From Litomosoides sigmodontis (Eukaryota > Nematoda > Chromadorea > Rhabditida > Onchocercidae): DNA of 64,000 nt. Made by a program: the position numbers and the translations under genes. The notes below the pieces were generated by a model. That model was not told the DNA's origin. It did not search any database and was given only the letters and a program-made list of their open reading frames with translations. Positions 41,701-53,179 of this stretch are shown here, piece after piece. The stretch is taken from the NCBI GenBank assembly GCA_963070105.1, contig OY718806.1, forward strand, positions 6,717,865 to 6,781,864, read 5' to 3'. Numbering within the stretch: position 1 is the stretch's first letter; every line of letters begins with the position of its first letter.

Positions 41701-41811
41701 TGTAAGCATGCTTTTCATATGCACTGCATTGTGAAATGGATTGAAACTCAAAATGCAGCTCGACCACAGTGTCCATTATGTAGACAGGAATGGAAATTTG
41801 CGCCTAGATGA
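38753..41811 (+). CDS. apc11: APC11 RING-H2 subunit of the anaphase-promoting complex, N-terminally extended
   Basis: APC11 is the catalytic RING subunit that, with APC2, passes ubiquitin to mitotic substrates. Exons: 38753..38781, 39060..39222, 39432..39534, 39710..39951, 40060..40132, 40456..40550, 40828..40965, 41421..41531 and 41689..41811. Phases agree and give 358 residues. Residues 273..358 match the whole usual APC11 (about 85 residues): LKITVLKWN, then C295-G-I-C298, C305/C306/C309, C316, C323, H325, H328, H330, C331, C346-P-L-C349 and RQEWKF at the end. All zinc ligands are present. Residues 1..272 are Ser/Asn/Asp-rich and probably disordered, with no domain I know. No Met lies between the extension and the RING part inside exon 7, so the core needs an upstream start. 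An alternative start at 40744, reading into exon 7 in frame without splicing, is possible. The join of extension and core is inferred from splice phase only. Confidence 0.83.
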
Positions 41812-43520
41812 GTTTCCTTTTATACTTTAGGAACGGAAATTAATATTTTTTTCGATGGAATTAATGCTATTTAATATGAACTTGCATTCGGTATTTGAAT
41901 TTATTTTTCACATCTTTATGAAATGTTTTGAGTCTCTTACAGGAGCACCGGTGCTTTCGTTCGAAAATTGATGTGTTTCATTCTTTTCTTGTTACATGTT
42001 TATTGATTTCTGACCGTACTTTCTCATCAGTTTTATCAGTCTTTGTTTATAAATTACTTACAGTTCCATTTCACTGTAGCAAAGCATGCTCATTACTTGT
42101 GTTGCCCCTAAGCGGTTTTTCTAAGTTTCTGTTAGTGAACGAACTGTTTTATTTCAGCGACATTGACATTCCTGAATTTTCACTAATGAAACTTTGTTTT
42201 CCTTCGCTTTTCGGATATGTGCGTATTCAAAGCAATGGACGCGAATGCTTCGATGTCCTAAGTTTTTTAGCAAAGGCTGGTCTTAGGCTGGTCCTACGTG
42301 TTTTTGCGCTCCAAATACTATTGCATTTTCTACGAATTCACTTTGTATTTGAATTATGGTAATTTCATCGTATCATAGCTTTCATTTCCTGTCTTTATTG
42401 TTTGACAGCTCATCACAGTGTTCAAAGGAACATGGACTTCAGTGAAGATGAAAGTGAATATCAAATTTGGTTTAAGAAGTCGCATTCTTTTGTCATGTGG
42501 TCATATTGAACTAATTTACATGTGATTTCCCTATTTTTAGTTCTTTGAGATTAGAATTATTTTTCAATTTGCGGAGATGGTTACTGGTTGACCCAAATTA
42601 GCAAGCGTTTTCCTATTAAAGGTTACTTTTTGGCTTTCTTTATATTGAGCCTGTTTATGCTATAGTAATAGTGATTGGCATTGTCTTTCTAGTGACTCGA
42701 GACAAAAATTGGAAATATCCCTTCTGAAGTTATTTGACTGTTTTTGACTAGCATTTCATATTAAGCTTAAGCTTTACTTGCCTTTACCTAGTCGATTAAC
42801 TATGCGTTTTTTTTTTGGTTCTAATGTTTACTAATGATGTGACGCTGTATCTTAGGCTGATTTCTTCCATTTCATTACTGAGTTTTCCATGCTCGTTATG
42901 AAGAAAGTAAGTGAAGATAAGCAGGCAACAAAAAACAGGTAGCGAGTGAATCCGGTAAGAAGGAAGGAAAAGGGAGCCTCATGTTCATATTTCGGGTGTT
43001 ATCGAATTCTTAAGATAATGAAAGTTTTTTTATGAAATGAATGGATTTTACAATTATAAAATTTGCGCATATTTTTCTCCAACCTGTTGATGTTTTATTG
43101 GTGATATATGTTTGAGATTGGTCTTCCATCGTGGTTGTATTTCAGTGATATCTAGGAAGAGATTTGGAAGTTTCATTATTTTGTCATGCTGGATAGTATT
43201 TGAAAATAAAGCTGAATTCTATCCTTTTGCATTGTAATGCTATACATGTAGCTGTTCTTTGTGCATACATAAAAATTTTTGCATGAAATTAGTGCATCCT
43301 TTATTATTGTACTGATCACATCGGCTGGGTTTCCTGACAAACAAGAAATGCATAATTGTTACCATGAAAACCATGAAATCTTTTATCCTCTTACGAAATT
43401 TATACTATCAAAAACCTTTCTCTTTGGAGCGTATTTTGGATACGTTTCCTCATTCTATGTTTGCTTATTGGCGTTCGGTGTTCGGTTTCAAATCTTAATT
43501 TCTTTTAATTGCAAACTCGA
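41812..43520. other. Intergenic region between APC11 and CSN8
   Basis: T-rich DNA. The 144-codon plus-strand frame at 41928..42362 is hydrophobic, starts without ATG and is best explained by the T-rich strand lacking stops. A possible 5' exon with ATGGACTTCAGTGAAGATG lies at 42432 but reads into a stop if joined to the next acceptor. Confidence 0.45.
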
Positions 43521-43527
43521 ATTTCAG
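43521..43527 (+). other. Probable trans-splice acceptor for CSN8
   Basis: atttcag ends 11 bases before the CSN8 ATG at 43539, a spacing typical of nematode spliced-leader addition. Confidence 0.5.
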
Positions 43528-43538
43528 TACTCCAATAA

Positions 43539-45755
43539 ATGTCTGTGGTTCCTGACGTCTCAGAGGATCTAAGTAATGTACCAGTCGGTGGATCTGGTGT
43601 TATCCGAGAAGACGGTAAATTTAGGTTGTTTTCAGGGATTTTTTTAGGTATGGTCGAAATTTAATTTCAAAGTGATTTGTTTTTTCGTTTCAGATGAAAG
43701 CTCACAGATGGATGCAGAAGATAGCCTCCCTGCACCCTCACTTCCAATGCAAAATTATGCTGGTTTGAGCAATGACCCATTCGTTGTACGTGTGATCGAT
43801 TATTTCTTTGAATTACAATCCTTGATTAGTTGATTAATTAATACTTTTCGGAGTAGTTTTAAAATGAAATGTATTTAAGAAATATTCGCCACGCAATCTT
43901 TATCGCTACTGTTATGTTTATTTCTTTTAATTCTTCAATTTTTTTTTGGTGAAGAAAACGTTACTGTGAAAAAATCTGTTGCTTGAAATACAGCTGAAGA
44001 CACCTGCCAATCGTCCGTCTAATTGACGTTATGGGGTTTCTGTACTAATAACTTCATCTAAGTTCGCCGTCTTGATTCTCTTTTTTCCTAATTTATAGAG
44101 CTCTTGATGCTCCAGTAATTGGTCTTGTATTAGTTATCCGAGCCTCATCACTATATTGTTATTTTATGAAAAGCTAAAGGTGATGAAAACGCTCATTTTT
44201 TATTTGGCATTTCTTTTTTACTATTGTTTTTCTTAATGCTATTCATCTTAGCAATCAGTTACGATAATTTGTTTTATTGTTTAGGTGTCTTCATCTTTCA
44301 CTTCAAAGTTACAATCATTGGAGCAACGTGAAATTCAGCGCAATGAGTGCGATGTTGATGACGACTTTTTCTCGCATTTATTAGTCTTTTATATGATTAA
44401 AGAAGATTGGACAAAAGTTTGTTTTCTTTCAGCTTTAGTTTTGTTGAAATCCGTGACACCATAAACTAATGATATTAGATTCTTGAAAAAAGGTAAAATC
44501 ACAAATTGATGTAGTCATGTGCTTATTAGTGTATTAATTTTTGCTATGTTCTCTTACGTCTTCTGCATTGTTTCCGATCCTTTATATTTAGGCGCGTCAG
44601 TGCCGTCTTCGCGCCGAACCATTGGCAACAAACATCCATCTGAATACACTTATACTTATTTCCGAGAATCTGGAGAGAAGTGAAACTGGAGCTGCTATTC
44701 ATCTGATCAAGAATTCAAATTTTGATGATCCGATTAAGTGAATTTTACTAACTTGGTCACATTCTCAGTATTGCTAGTTTTTGCTTAATAGAGTTTTGTG
44801 TGCTCAGAAAATTTCGAGAAATATTCTACCGAAGGAGGAAGGGTTATTAATGTTACGCTTTACGGTTGTTCGCTATTTAATTTTTAGTTACTGAAAATAC
44901 GCAGAAGTCCAACAGATGATTCCTTTACTGCTTCGTAAAATTTGTTTAATTGGTTGGTTCTTGTTTCTGCTAAATTTTATGTATGATCTTTTCCAATACA
45001 CATTGTTTTTTTTCAGAAGTCTGCTAAGGGAAGTGCAGAAAAGAACTATTTTGTCGGTGTTGCGATTGGTTGAGCATATGTATATTAACATTGAAGCAAC
45101 GGAGTTAGCTAGAATGCTTGATGCGGAATCGAATATTGAGTTACAAAAGGTTGTTGATACAGGAGATGCACATACTGATTTAAGTTATTGAAAATCTTTA
45201 AGATGCTGCCTGCAAGTCTTTGATCGGAAAAGCATATCAAATTATATGAATCATAAAAAATCAAAAAACATAAATAGTAACTAACTAAGCTTTTTAGAAA
45301 ATCAAGTAAAATAAGCCATCAAACATGAATTTAGGTAGGCTTAATGGAGAAATGAAATAAATATCATATGCCAGGTGATATAAACGAGTACCGCATTTAT
45401 AGAGTTCTAATAATTTCAATGTTTTTGTGACATTTTCACCGGTTATCCTATGAATGCAATCGAAATAACTTCCTGTTCATACTACGTTTTTAAGACAGTA
45501 ATTATTCCATGATCTTGTTTCAGTTCCTTTTCATATCACTTAGAGTTGCAGATTCTGAATCGAATAGGTTGGAAATTGGAGGATGGTTATGTTGTGCCAA
45601 AAATGACATCTCAGTTAGTGCGTAAAATTAAAAAAATGGATGAGTCGCCATTTGGACCGATTCATACAACATACGATAAAGTACCGTGTGGACCGGTCTC
45701 TAATGATATTGATACGCTTATTCAGTATGGCACATTCATGGAAACCAACAGTTAG
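43539..45755 (+). CDS. csn8: COP9 signalosome subunit 8 (CSN8), complete
   Basis: CSN8 is the smallest PCI subunit of the COP9 signalosome, which removes NEDD8 from cullin ligases. Exons: 43539..43614, 43694..43785, 44285..44416, 44592..44737, 45017..45149 and 45552..45755. Phases agree and give 260 residues; family members are usually near 200. The N-terminal 60 residues are acidic and Pro/Ser-rich. The helical part then reads HLLVFYMIKEDWTKAR and SLLREVQKRTILSVLRL. The winged-helix PCI end reads ATELARMLDAES, ILNRIGWKLEDGYVVPK and a C-terminal DTLIQYGTFME, in the same order as CSN8 (LREATRRRAF, ILEQGW, LTDYVAFLE). The related Rpn12 and eIF3k fit less well. The last exon has a donor just before its stop (after 45750) that could lead to another end at 46028..46125, giving 291 residues. 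Confidence 0.84.
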
Positions 45756-48483
45756 TAAAAATTTTTCTTGTGGCAAATTTTCTTACTTTTGATTGTATTC
45801 TTTCTAGTTATTCAGAAATCACTTGGAACAAAGCGTTAAAATTTAAATCATTTTCTCAGCTGATAAGTAAATGCATAATTTTTTATCTTCATCCCAATAT
45901 TCATTCGGAAACCACCTACTGACTCTTTCATCTCTTGAATTTCTGGGTAACTAGGACTTCATATTAATTTTTTGTAGCTCGCACTGTATTCTTCATAGGA
46001 AGTATGTAAAAAGTTAGCAAAATTCAGTGACCGATTTGTCAACCAATGTGGAAGCGGAAAAGTTCGTTAAATCTCACGGGGGATATGGAGATAAGAGCGG
46101 GATGAACAACGCTGAAAAGAATTAATTCATTGGTAAGAAATTTCAAACACATTTGCAAGACATTTCAAACATCTCCTTTAATTTCCAAATTAGACGTTAC
46201 CCATCTGGCATTCTACTTGTTTAGCCATCTGACATAGAAAATGAGGAACTTTATCCACGAAAAATTTATAATCAAGCAATAGTGAACTTGGTTGGGCGAA
46301 GTATTGAGTTGAATAGGATCAGTTTTCGGAATGAGACTGACCTATGCAAGCTGTGCACTCAAGTAGAATTTTACTAGAAATAGCGGCCTGTTCTATAAAA
46401 TGTTAGATTTTCTGACATATGAAACCAGTAAAGCTTTGCAACAATGGAGAAAAAAATAGAGCTTTAAGCAAATTATATTACGGCAAAGGCAATGGAACGA
46501 CGGAAGTTAGCTTGGTATAAAAGTTCTTATAACGAGAATGTTAAATTTATTAAAATAGTATTTTAGTGCGAAGTTCACTCCGCAACAATGGACTTCACGT
46601 GAGCAGCAAAATTGAATTAAAACGAAATAGTGGGACTGGTTTTGATAAAGCACTTAGGGATCAAAAGTATCAAGTTTTGAGTCAAAAGAAAGTTTCATTA
46701 ATCAATAAGGACTAAACTTGTCGTTCGAAGAGGAGTGAAGGCTTCTTTTTAATTCCATGAAGAATTGAAATAAATATGAGCAATAAGCTAAAAAATGGCT
46801 GATGAAGTTCATCAAAAAACCTGGACCGTCGCTTAAATTTGTTTTAAGATCAATTTTAGGAATATTAAATCAGCATAGAACCAAGCACTGGATTCCGAAT
46901 TTCAGAGTCTGGAAATGGGACAGAATAATGTTTGCACTATGACAGAGTACCAAATTAGAACCACTTTGCCCTTCCTCGTATTGTGAACTGCAGACTTGAA
47001 AGCTCGATTACTATCAGCCGGCTAAGAATCATCTACGAAACCACGAAAGACACGCAAATCATCTACGATATAAAAAACACTTTGTTTCCAAAGACACAAA
47101 AGGCAGTCGTTGTTATCATAGATCATCCAAGTTGATTTGACGTTAGTTGAGATGGCGCATTCAGTTATCCATTCATATTTATAAGTTTGTCAAACTTCGA
47201 TACTTTTGCGGAACAGACCTGGTTTTTGTATTAAATTGGGAATTAATTTAAATGACATTTCTGTAGTATCCATTATGTGTGGGAAAATTGATTAGAAAAA
47301 AAATTAATTTAGAATTTTCATCGTGGTTTGTTTGATATAACAATAATTTTACCAGGAATTAGTTAAAAAATTGTTTCGAGGAATCTCCTGTTTTTTTATC
47401 GCCCTTCTAAATTTTATCATTTCACAGTTGAAATTCGGAACTTTTAGAAACAGAAATATGATTTAAATTATTTCAAATTTCTGTACTTTCCAATATTTTT
47501 TTCCAGCAGATAGAAACACTAACTTGCTCTGGAGAATTTTGGTTGCAGTTTCGCGGTACGAATTGGATTGTCAGTCACGGTGGATTTGAAGCAATTTTAC
47601 ACCAAATTTTACGTGAATTATGGCATGTATCTGGTTACAAAAAAAGTGAAGAGTCGTAGACGAAATGGTTTTGAAGGATTTTTCCTGAGCAAAAGAAATA
47701 TTTCTTCTTTACTGTCATCAAATTCAATAATTGTGGTTTCTGCAATCTATGCTTTATCGGTTTTATTGAATCGAACTTTCTGAAATTTGTATTCGCAAAG
47801 TTCTATTGCTTTTTGTGTTGTGTATAGGGAAATTGACGCCTGTAAAGAAGGAATTACTGGTTTTTTTTCACTTCTGCTGAGATATAGTGTGCCATGCAAG
47901 AATGTTTAGTGTCAACAAAGTAGTGGCTAGGTAACTGGCCTGGTAAATTTTCATGTCCGAGAAGCTGTGGACATGCTTGAAACGAATAACTCTGTGTTTG
48001 TCGTTTACTGTATAGGTAATGTGAGAATTGGATGCAATTCTTTCCAAATGTTAAAGATTGTTTGGTTCCTTTTCTCTAACATTGTCATTATTTCTGAGGT
48101 TAATAGTTCCACAAGCGATCATGAAAAATGGCATTGTGTTTCTTGTGTTTACTCCTTAAAACAACATGCAGTTGCTGTTCTCAAAAAGTTATATTAGGTT
48201 AAGAAGTGTCTAAATCAAAAATTGGAATTTGACGGCAATCATAAATTGTGTGGTAAAATTGTGCTCTTCCGGAAATGAATCTTTATTTATTCATGCCACT
48301 AGTTTATAAATGGTAAGAGCCGGAAATGTGCTTCGAGGAAATTGAAACAGTTGGGATGGAGTAGGTCAGACATATTTAAAAGTTAATTATATTTGAACAA
48401 AATAACAGGAAGGATCTAAAATTCAATAAGGCCTTTCCCAACGAGGAGTTCCAGTTTCTACTCGGGAAGCCTGTGTGCTTATG

Positions 48484-48486
<3 letters not shown>
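45756..48486. other. Region with unexplained coding-like fragments
   Basis: No complete gene. Plus-strand segments with acceptor-like edges and protein-like codon use occur at 46028..46125, 46224..46376 and 47508..47657, each ending in a stop. Between them the frame is broken many times. They could be alternative 3' exons of CSN8 or remains of a decayed gene or element. Confidence 0.4.
46224..46376 (+). pseudogene. Coding-like exon or gene remnant, unknown
   Basis: After the acceptor-like ttgtttag, 50 codons are open (PSDIENEELYPRKIYNQ at the start, CKLCTQVEFY and TAG at the end). Codon use looks coding. No upstream exon joins with certainty: one phase-compatible path from 46028 uses a weak gttaaa donor. 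I do not recognise the protein. Confidence 0.3.

Positions 48487-48560
<74 letters not shown>
48487..48560. repeat. GT dinucleotide microsatellite
   Basis: About 36 perfect GT copies on the plus strand. The poly-CV and poly-TH reading frames over it are artefacts. Confidence 0.98.
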
Positions 48561-48561
<1 letters not shown>

Positions 48562-51500
48562 TTCTACGAGGTGGAGAGATAAATATTTCCGTTATAACGG
48601 AGCAATGTTTTTGCTTTGCCGGAATGGAGTGTTGCAGAATATTGCCAAAATATAGATGTAATATATTATGATTCCCAGAATTTTTCAATTATCGCACCAT
48701 AGCTCAGCTAAGCTATTCAAAACTCATTTGCGCATGGAACCTCTTAAAATATAATACCTTCACTTCGAGATCCGACACACGCATGTATATGTACATTTCT
48801 AATCTTCGACACAATAAAGTGTCGACTTCGACGACAGTCATTTATGATTCCTCGTAGCACGTTTCGTTGTTTTTTAAGCTACCAATCGCCGTCATGCAGT
48901 AATATATTCAGATGATAAAATGCTGAGGACTTGCAAAGGTAAAGAGAGGGATTGGTGAAATGCATCATACGATTTAAGTATTTTGAAGTCAGTAAATTCG
49001 TTTTGCTTGTCGTTTTTAGAAAAGTCGCAGTAGGTAGTGGGCGATTGTAAGTGATTTTCATAACCTTTAATCTTCGCACATCGAAATGACACCATAGAAA
49101 TATCAGTCGTCGCAAAAAAAGCTCAAAAGGTTACGTTAATGTTAGCGAATACGGTACAATCGGGTGCTTTAAAGTAAATTGGCCTTTCAATGCTGCGCTG
49201 CATAAAATAGACTGAGATAAGAGAGCAGGCTGATAGCGCTGCTTGCAAGCAGTCATTTTGCTTGAAATTTGTACTAAATTTATGGCACGCTTTGTAAAAA
49301 TTGCAAATTTCAAGTACCTCAATTTCATCAAACATTCTGCGTAACTTCTGCATTTAGCAGGTGAACGCATCATGTAATCCTTGAACAACTGAAATTTAAT
49401 TACACTACAAGTCTGGTAGAAAATACATAAGCACATTGCCTCATTAATAGTCAAGTTATATTCAAATTCGAAGTAAATAATTTTAACACTCTAACAATTT
49501 GAGGGTATAAAATGCATTCATTGAATATGTTCAGAAGCAGACTAAGCAAAGAAACAAGTCACTAGGATTCCATCAATTACTTGATTTATGCAAATCAATT
49601 TATTTTTCCTGTTCGTTTGTTTCAGTACAATGTATAAGAATAAGACGATATTTTTTTTCCTATCTTTTCTGAAAATTACTGTTGCACACAGACATGATGC
49701 ATGTTTTCTTACACAGGGCCTAAAGCTTTACTGTAGATGGGAATTTGGGGGAGTAAAGGTTGAGAGAGGGAGTTGAAAAATTTTTTCAAACCTTAAAGCT
49801 AATGTTAGTCTTCCAACTGGGTAACAAAATGACTGGTGATAATCACCACGCTATCCAGCTCACTTTACTTTATATTAGCAACTATCAAGTGACATATTCT
49901 CACACAATACCTAACGTGGACAGCTCATCGAGTGTGGAAGTAAGACAGCGTCAAAACACAATAGATCAACAGACTAGTGTAATTGTGTGAACGGGTTTTG
50001 TGAAGTAGTTCTGCAAGTCCTGTGTAATACCACTGTTGATATCAGTGTGTGCACACACCGGAAAATATCGATAGCAGTACATTTTTCCAATCGTTTGGTT
50101 GTTTGCTTTCATAGTAGATTTGTCAGATGATTACGTTGACCTGTATGTGAAACTCATCTGTGAACTTTTTCATTCCATTGTTGCATTGTTGATAAGTGAT
50201 AATGCAATTTCAGTTATTTAATATCACTTCTCATATAAAGTTCCTTGACGGTACGAACTCTCCAGCGCTGAGCGATTTCCGTTTTTTGCATCTTCACCCT
50301 TACTACCGCGGATTAAGCTGCTAAGAAGAGGAGACCTGCTGTAATACTACTGTGGATTAAGCTGGTAAGAAAAGGGGACCCGTTGCAATAATCACATCAA
50401 ACTGTGTACAGCATCAACCAAATCCAAAATACGCTTACGTTTTCAAATCCTCAGTTTAATTTGTGAAGTCAGAAATTATACGGCAAATTATTTGATTGCA
50501 TGTGTATGTGGTTATAGCATGTATGAAAGAAAATTAGATCATACGAGGGCTCTGAACTTTGTTACGCTGACTGTAATATTATTGATAAATGAGCACTTCT
50601 AACTGAAATTTAAAATCACACTTCGTTGTTTTAATCACGAATAAATTTTTCAAAAATATTTTGCCAACAAAAAGAACATTTCATGATGTCAGTCTTACAA
50701 ATTAGTAAATGTGACTATGTAGGATTTGACCCTTGAAAAAATGAAAAGTTCCTGTTAGCGAAAGTAATCCCAATTGTTCAGGAAGGCAGAATTCGGTTGA
50801 TATTTAGCAAGTTTATATGTTTCCAAAAATTCCTTTCATCTTTATTGCTTGCCTAGCATTTTCATTCTAGTACTATATCAATTACACAAATTATTGCTGT
50901 GTTAGAAGTTGCTGACGTACAATCACTTGTGCATGTCCTTGATTTTGTTCAAGAATTACCACTGAATTAGACTGTTGCTAAGTTTCTTATTCAATTAAAG
51001 TAATTTTTCCTCGTGTCGTATGTTTTACATGTTTCACAGTGTTTATTTGGTAAATTTGATAATGAAAACTAACACACAAGTAATAATGTTCTTTCCTTTT
51101 TTTTTATCTAACAATAAGCTTCTCACAAATATGGCTGGTACTTGTAGTCAATTAATTTTTAAGTATTACGATGTCCGTATACATTTGGACAGGAATTTTC
51201 GAAAGTTCAAGAAATACGTTTCTCAATCTATCAGTAAGCATTTGAAGAGTTTAACAAGTTCGAGAAAAATCGATTGTAGAAGAACTTTAAAGGTTAAATA
51301 ACCAGTGTACAACTTTTAGTATCATCATCGCTCACTATCATTGTCATTCATTTTATAATATCCTTACCTTGGTCAAATGTGAAATTTGTCCAGCTTAGTA
51401 GATGGTAAATCAGAATTATGGATATTGGGAATTTTGATCCGAGATGTAAGCCAAAAACTAAGAATGTGCTGGACATTTTTTTAAATTCATTCATTATCAT

Positions 51501-51727
51501 CAATCATCGCGAAAACAATACTACCTATTCCAATAATTTCAAAACCGGAAGTTTCAGTGGTATTGGCCGGCCCACAAATCCTTTCTCATTATTGATACGA
51601 CAGCCATTCGAACTGGGAGTAGCTGCTCGCTGCTCTATGATCTTTAGAATTATTTTAAAGGCACTTTCTCTATTTCCAATAATGGCCAGTCCTGCAATTT
51701 AATTCCTCGCACATATACAACAAGACA
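48561..51727. other. Intergenic region before the lysozyme gene
   Basis: No supported gene. It contains a diverged 44-bp tandem duplication (50302..50389) and, at about 51530..51705, a short stretch open on both strands whose minus-strand frame follows an attgcag acceptor-like site. Confidence 0.45.
50302..50389. repeat. Diverged 44-bp tandem duplication
   Basis: Copies 50302..50345 and 50346..50389 share 36 of 44 bases. Seven of the eight differences are transitions. Confidence 0.85.
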
Positions 51728-53179
51728 ATGTTAATTGTTCTGATTTTAATCTGCTGCTCGACCCTCTTTCAGTCAAATTCGTTGCTTATGGTTCCACAAG
51801 GTTAGCTTTTTTGCTTGCTGTTAAGCGGTTTTATGAATATATCATATCAACTTTACAAAAATGTTTTCGGAACTCATATCCCACTCCTGGCTACTGTTTA
51901 ATGTACTTTATTTTTGATAATAATTTAGGAGGATAGCATATCAATTTCTTAAACCTTAAATTTATATGCAATTATGCCCGAAATTTGTCTGAAATTTAAA
52001 TGAAATTTTCATAAAAATTGCCTAAATTCCTAAGGATGGATTCCTCAGAATTTTAGAGGAACTTCCAAGTGACTGCATGCGAGCAATGTGTGAAGCAGAT
52101 TCAGGATGCGTTCCAAAAGGTTGCGACGAGGACATTCATGGAAGGTATGGATGCGGCTATTTTCGACTCAACATCTATCACTATAAAGTATGGGTGCTTG
52201 TCTCAACTGAAAAACTGTCATTTCCTTGCTTAAAATGTGGCGGTCGTTTCCGCTTCGTTTGGTCTGTTGAGCTTTAAGCAACATAAAATGGATCCTTCCA
52301 TCTACTAGTCCTAATTACCAATTTAACTGAACCAAAACGAAAAGATCTCGGCATTCTATTACGGATGCAATTTTTGATCGTCTGCTTCATCCATTGCTTA
52401 TTGTATACAGAATTGGAATATCTGTGTTTTTTATTTTAAAAAATGATGGATTTCCTTGATTTAAACAACTTTTTCTACAAATGGAGAAATTTATAATGGG
52501 AATTGGAAGAGCAGGTTAATCATTCACATTACAGCAGTGTTATCAACCAGGTAAAGAAGACGGTCAGGATGAGGAGGATGCATGGCTAACGTGTGCAGAA
52601 AACTATGAGTGCTCTCAAGAATGCTTACGGGTAATTCTATTTCCTTTAACTCCCATGGATATTGAGCATTTCCGAGAGTTATATTTTGCGATATGGAATT
52701 TCGCTGATAATCCTTCGAATGAGAAAATGACCGATATCTGCAAAAGCTATATTCAACATCGTTTTGTGTATTGAAACTTATTGGAAAAGTAGACCTAGAC
52801 AACTACTTATTATTCTTCACTCACTGAATTAATTACTAAAAAGCAACAAAGGGTGGATGAAGAAGTGCATCGCCACCTCCACGCAAGCTTCTTTTGCTCA
52901 TGAAATTCTGTTTTATTCCTTACATGAATTTTAGATTTTCGTTTAAAAATGTCATACCCTTCTGCCAATTTAAACACTTTCAATTGAAAAAGACGAAAAT
53001 GTGGAATAACTAATATTTCTAAATTTCAGCGACTAAGTAACCGTTATAAAGTGAAGTGTTACGGGAAAAGCGATTGCGAAACTCTAGCAAGAATTCATGA
53101 TGGCGGAGCAAACGGTTGCCGCTCCAAAGACACATTACCCTACTGGAATATTGTAAAACAAAAATGTCCACACTGCTGA
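51728..53179 (+). CDS. ilys: i-type (invertebrate) lysozyme, secreted
   Basis: i-type lysozymes cleave peptidoglycan and serve in digestion and defence of invertebrates. Exons: 51728..51800, 52057..52187, 52535..52630 and 53030..53179. Phases agree and give 149 residues, the usual size. The first about 18 residues form a signal peptide (MLIVLILICCSTLFQS). The mature part has the family's cysteine pattern: C31, C36, C42, C47, GCGYFRL at 56..62, then AWLTCAENYECSQECLR, then ARIHDGGANGC, YWNIV and a C-terminal CPHC. The position that is normally the catalytic Glu of the ESGC motif is D39 (DSGC). The second acidic residue, in the HMD-like position, is kept (D50). One cysteine of the usual CxxCxC start is Ala (A34). 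It may therefore be weak or non-enzymatic. A candidate AATAAA lies at 53512. Confidence 0.92.

Noticed and set aside
41928..42362. 144-codon frame between APC11 and CSN8
   Set aside because: No ATG start, very hydrophobic, and lies on a T-rich strand where stops are rare. No splice partner or family motif.
48473..48688. Cys/Val and Thr/His repeat frames
   Set aside because: They are produced by the GT microsatellite.
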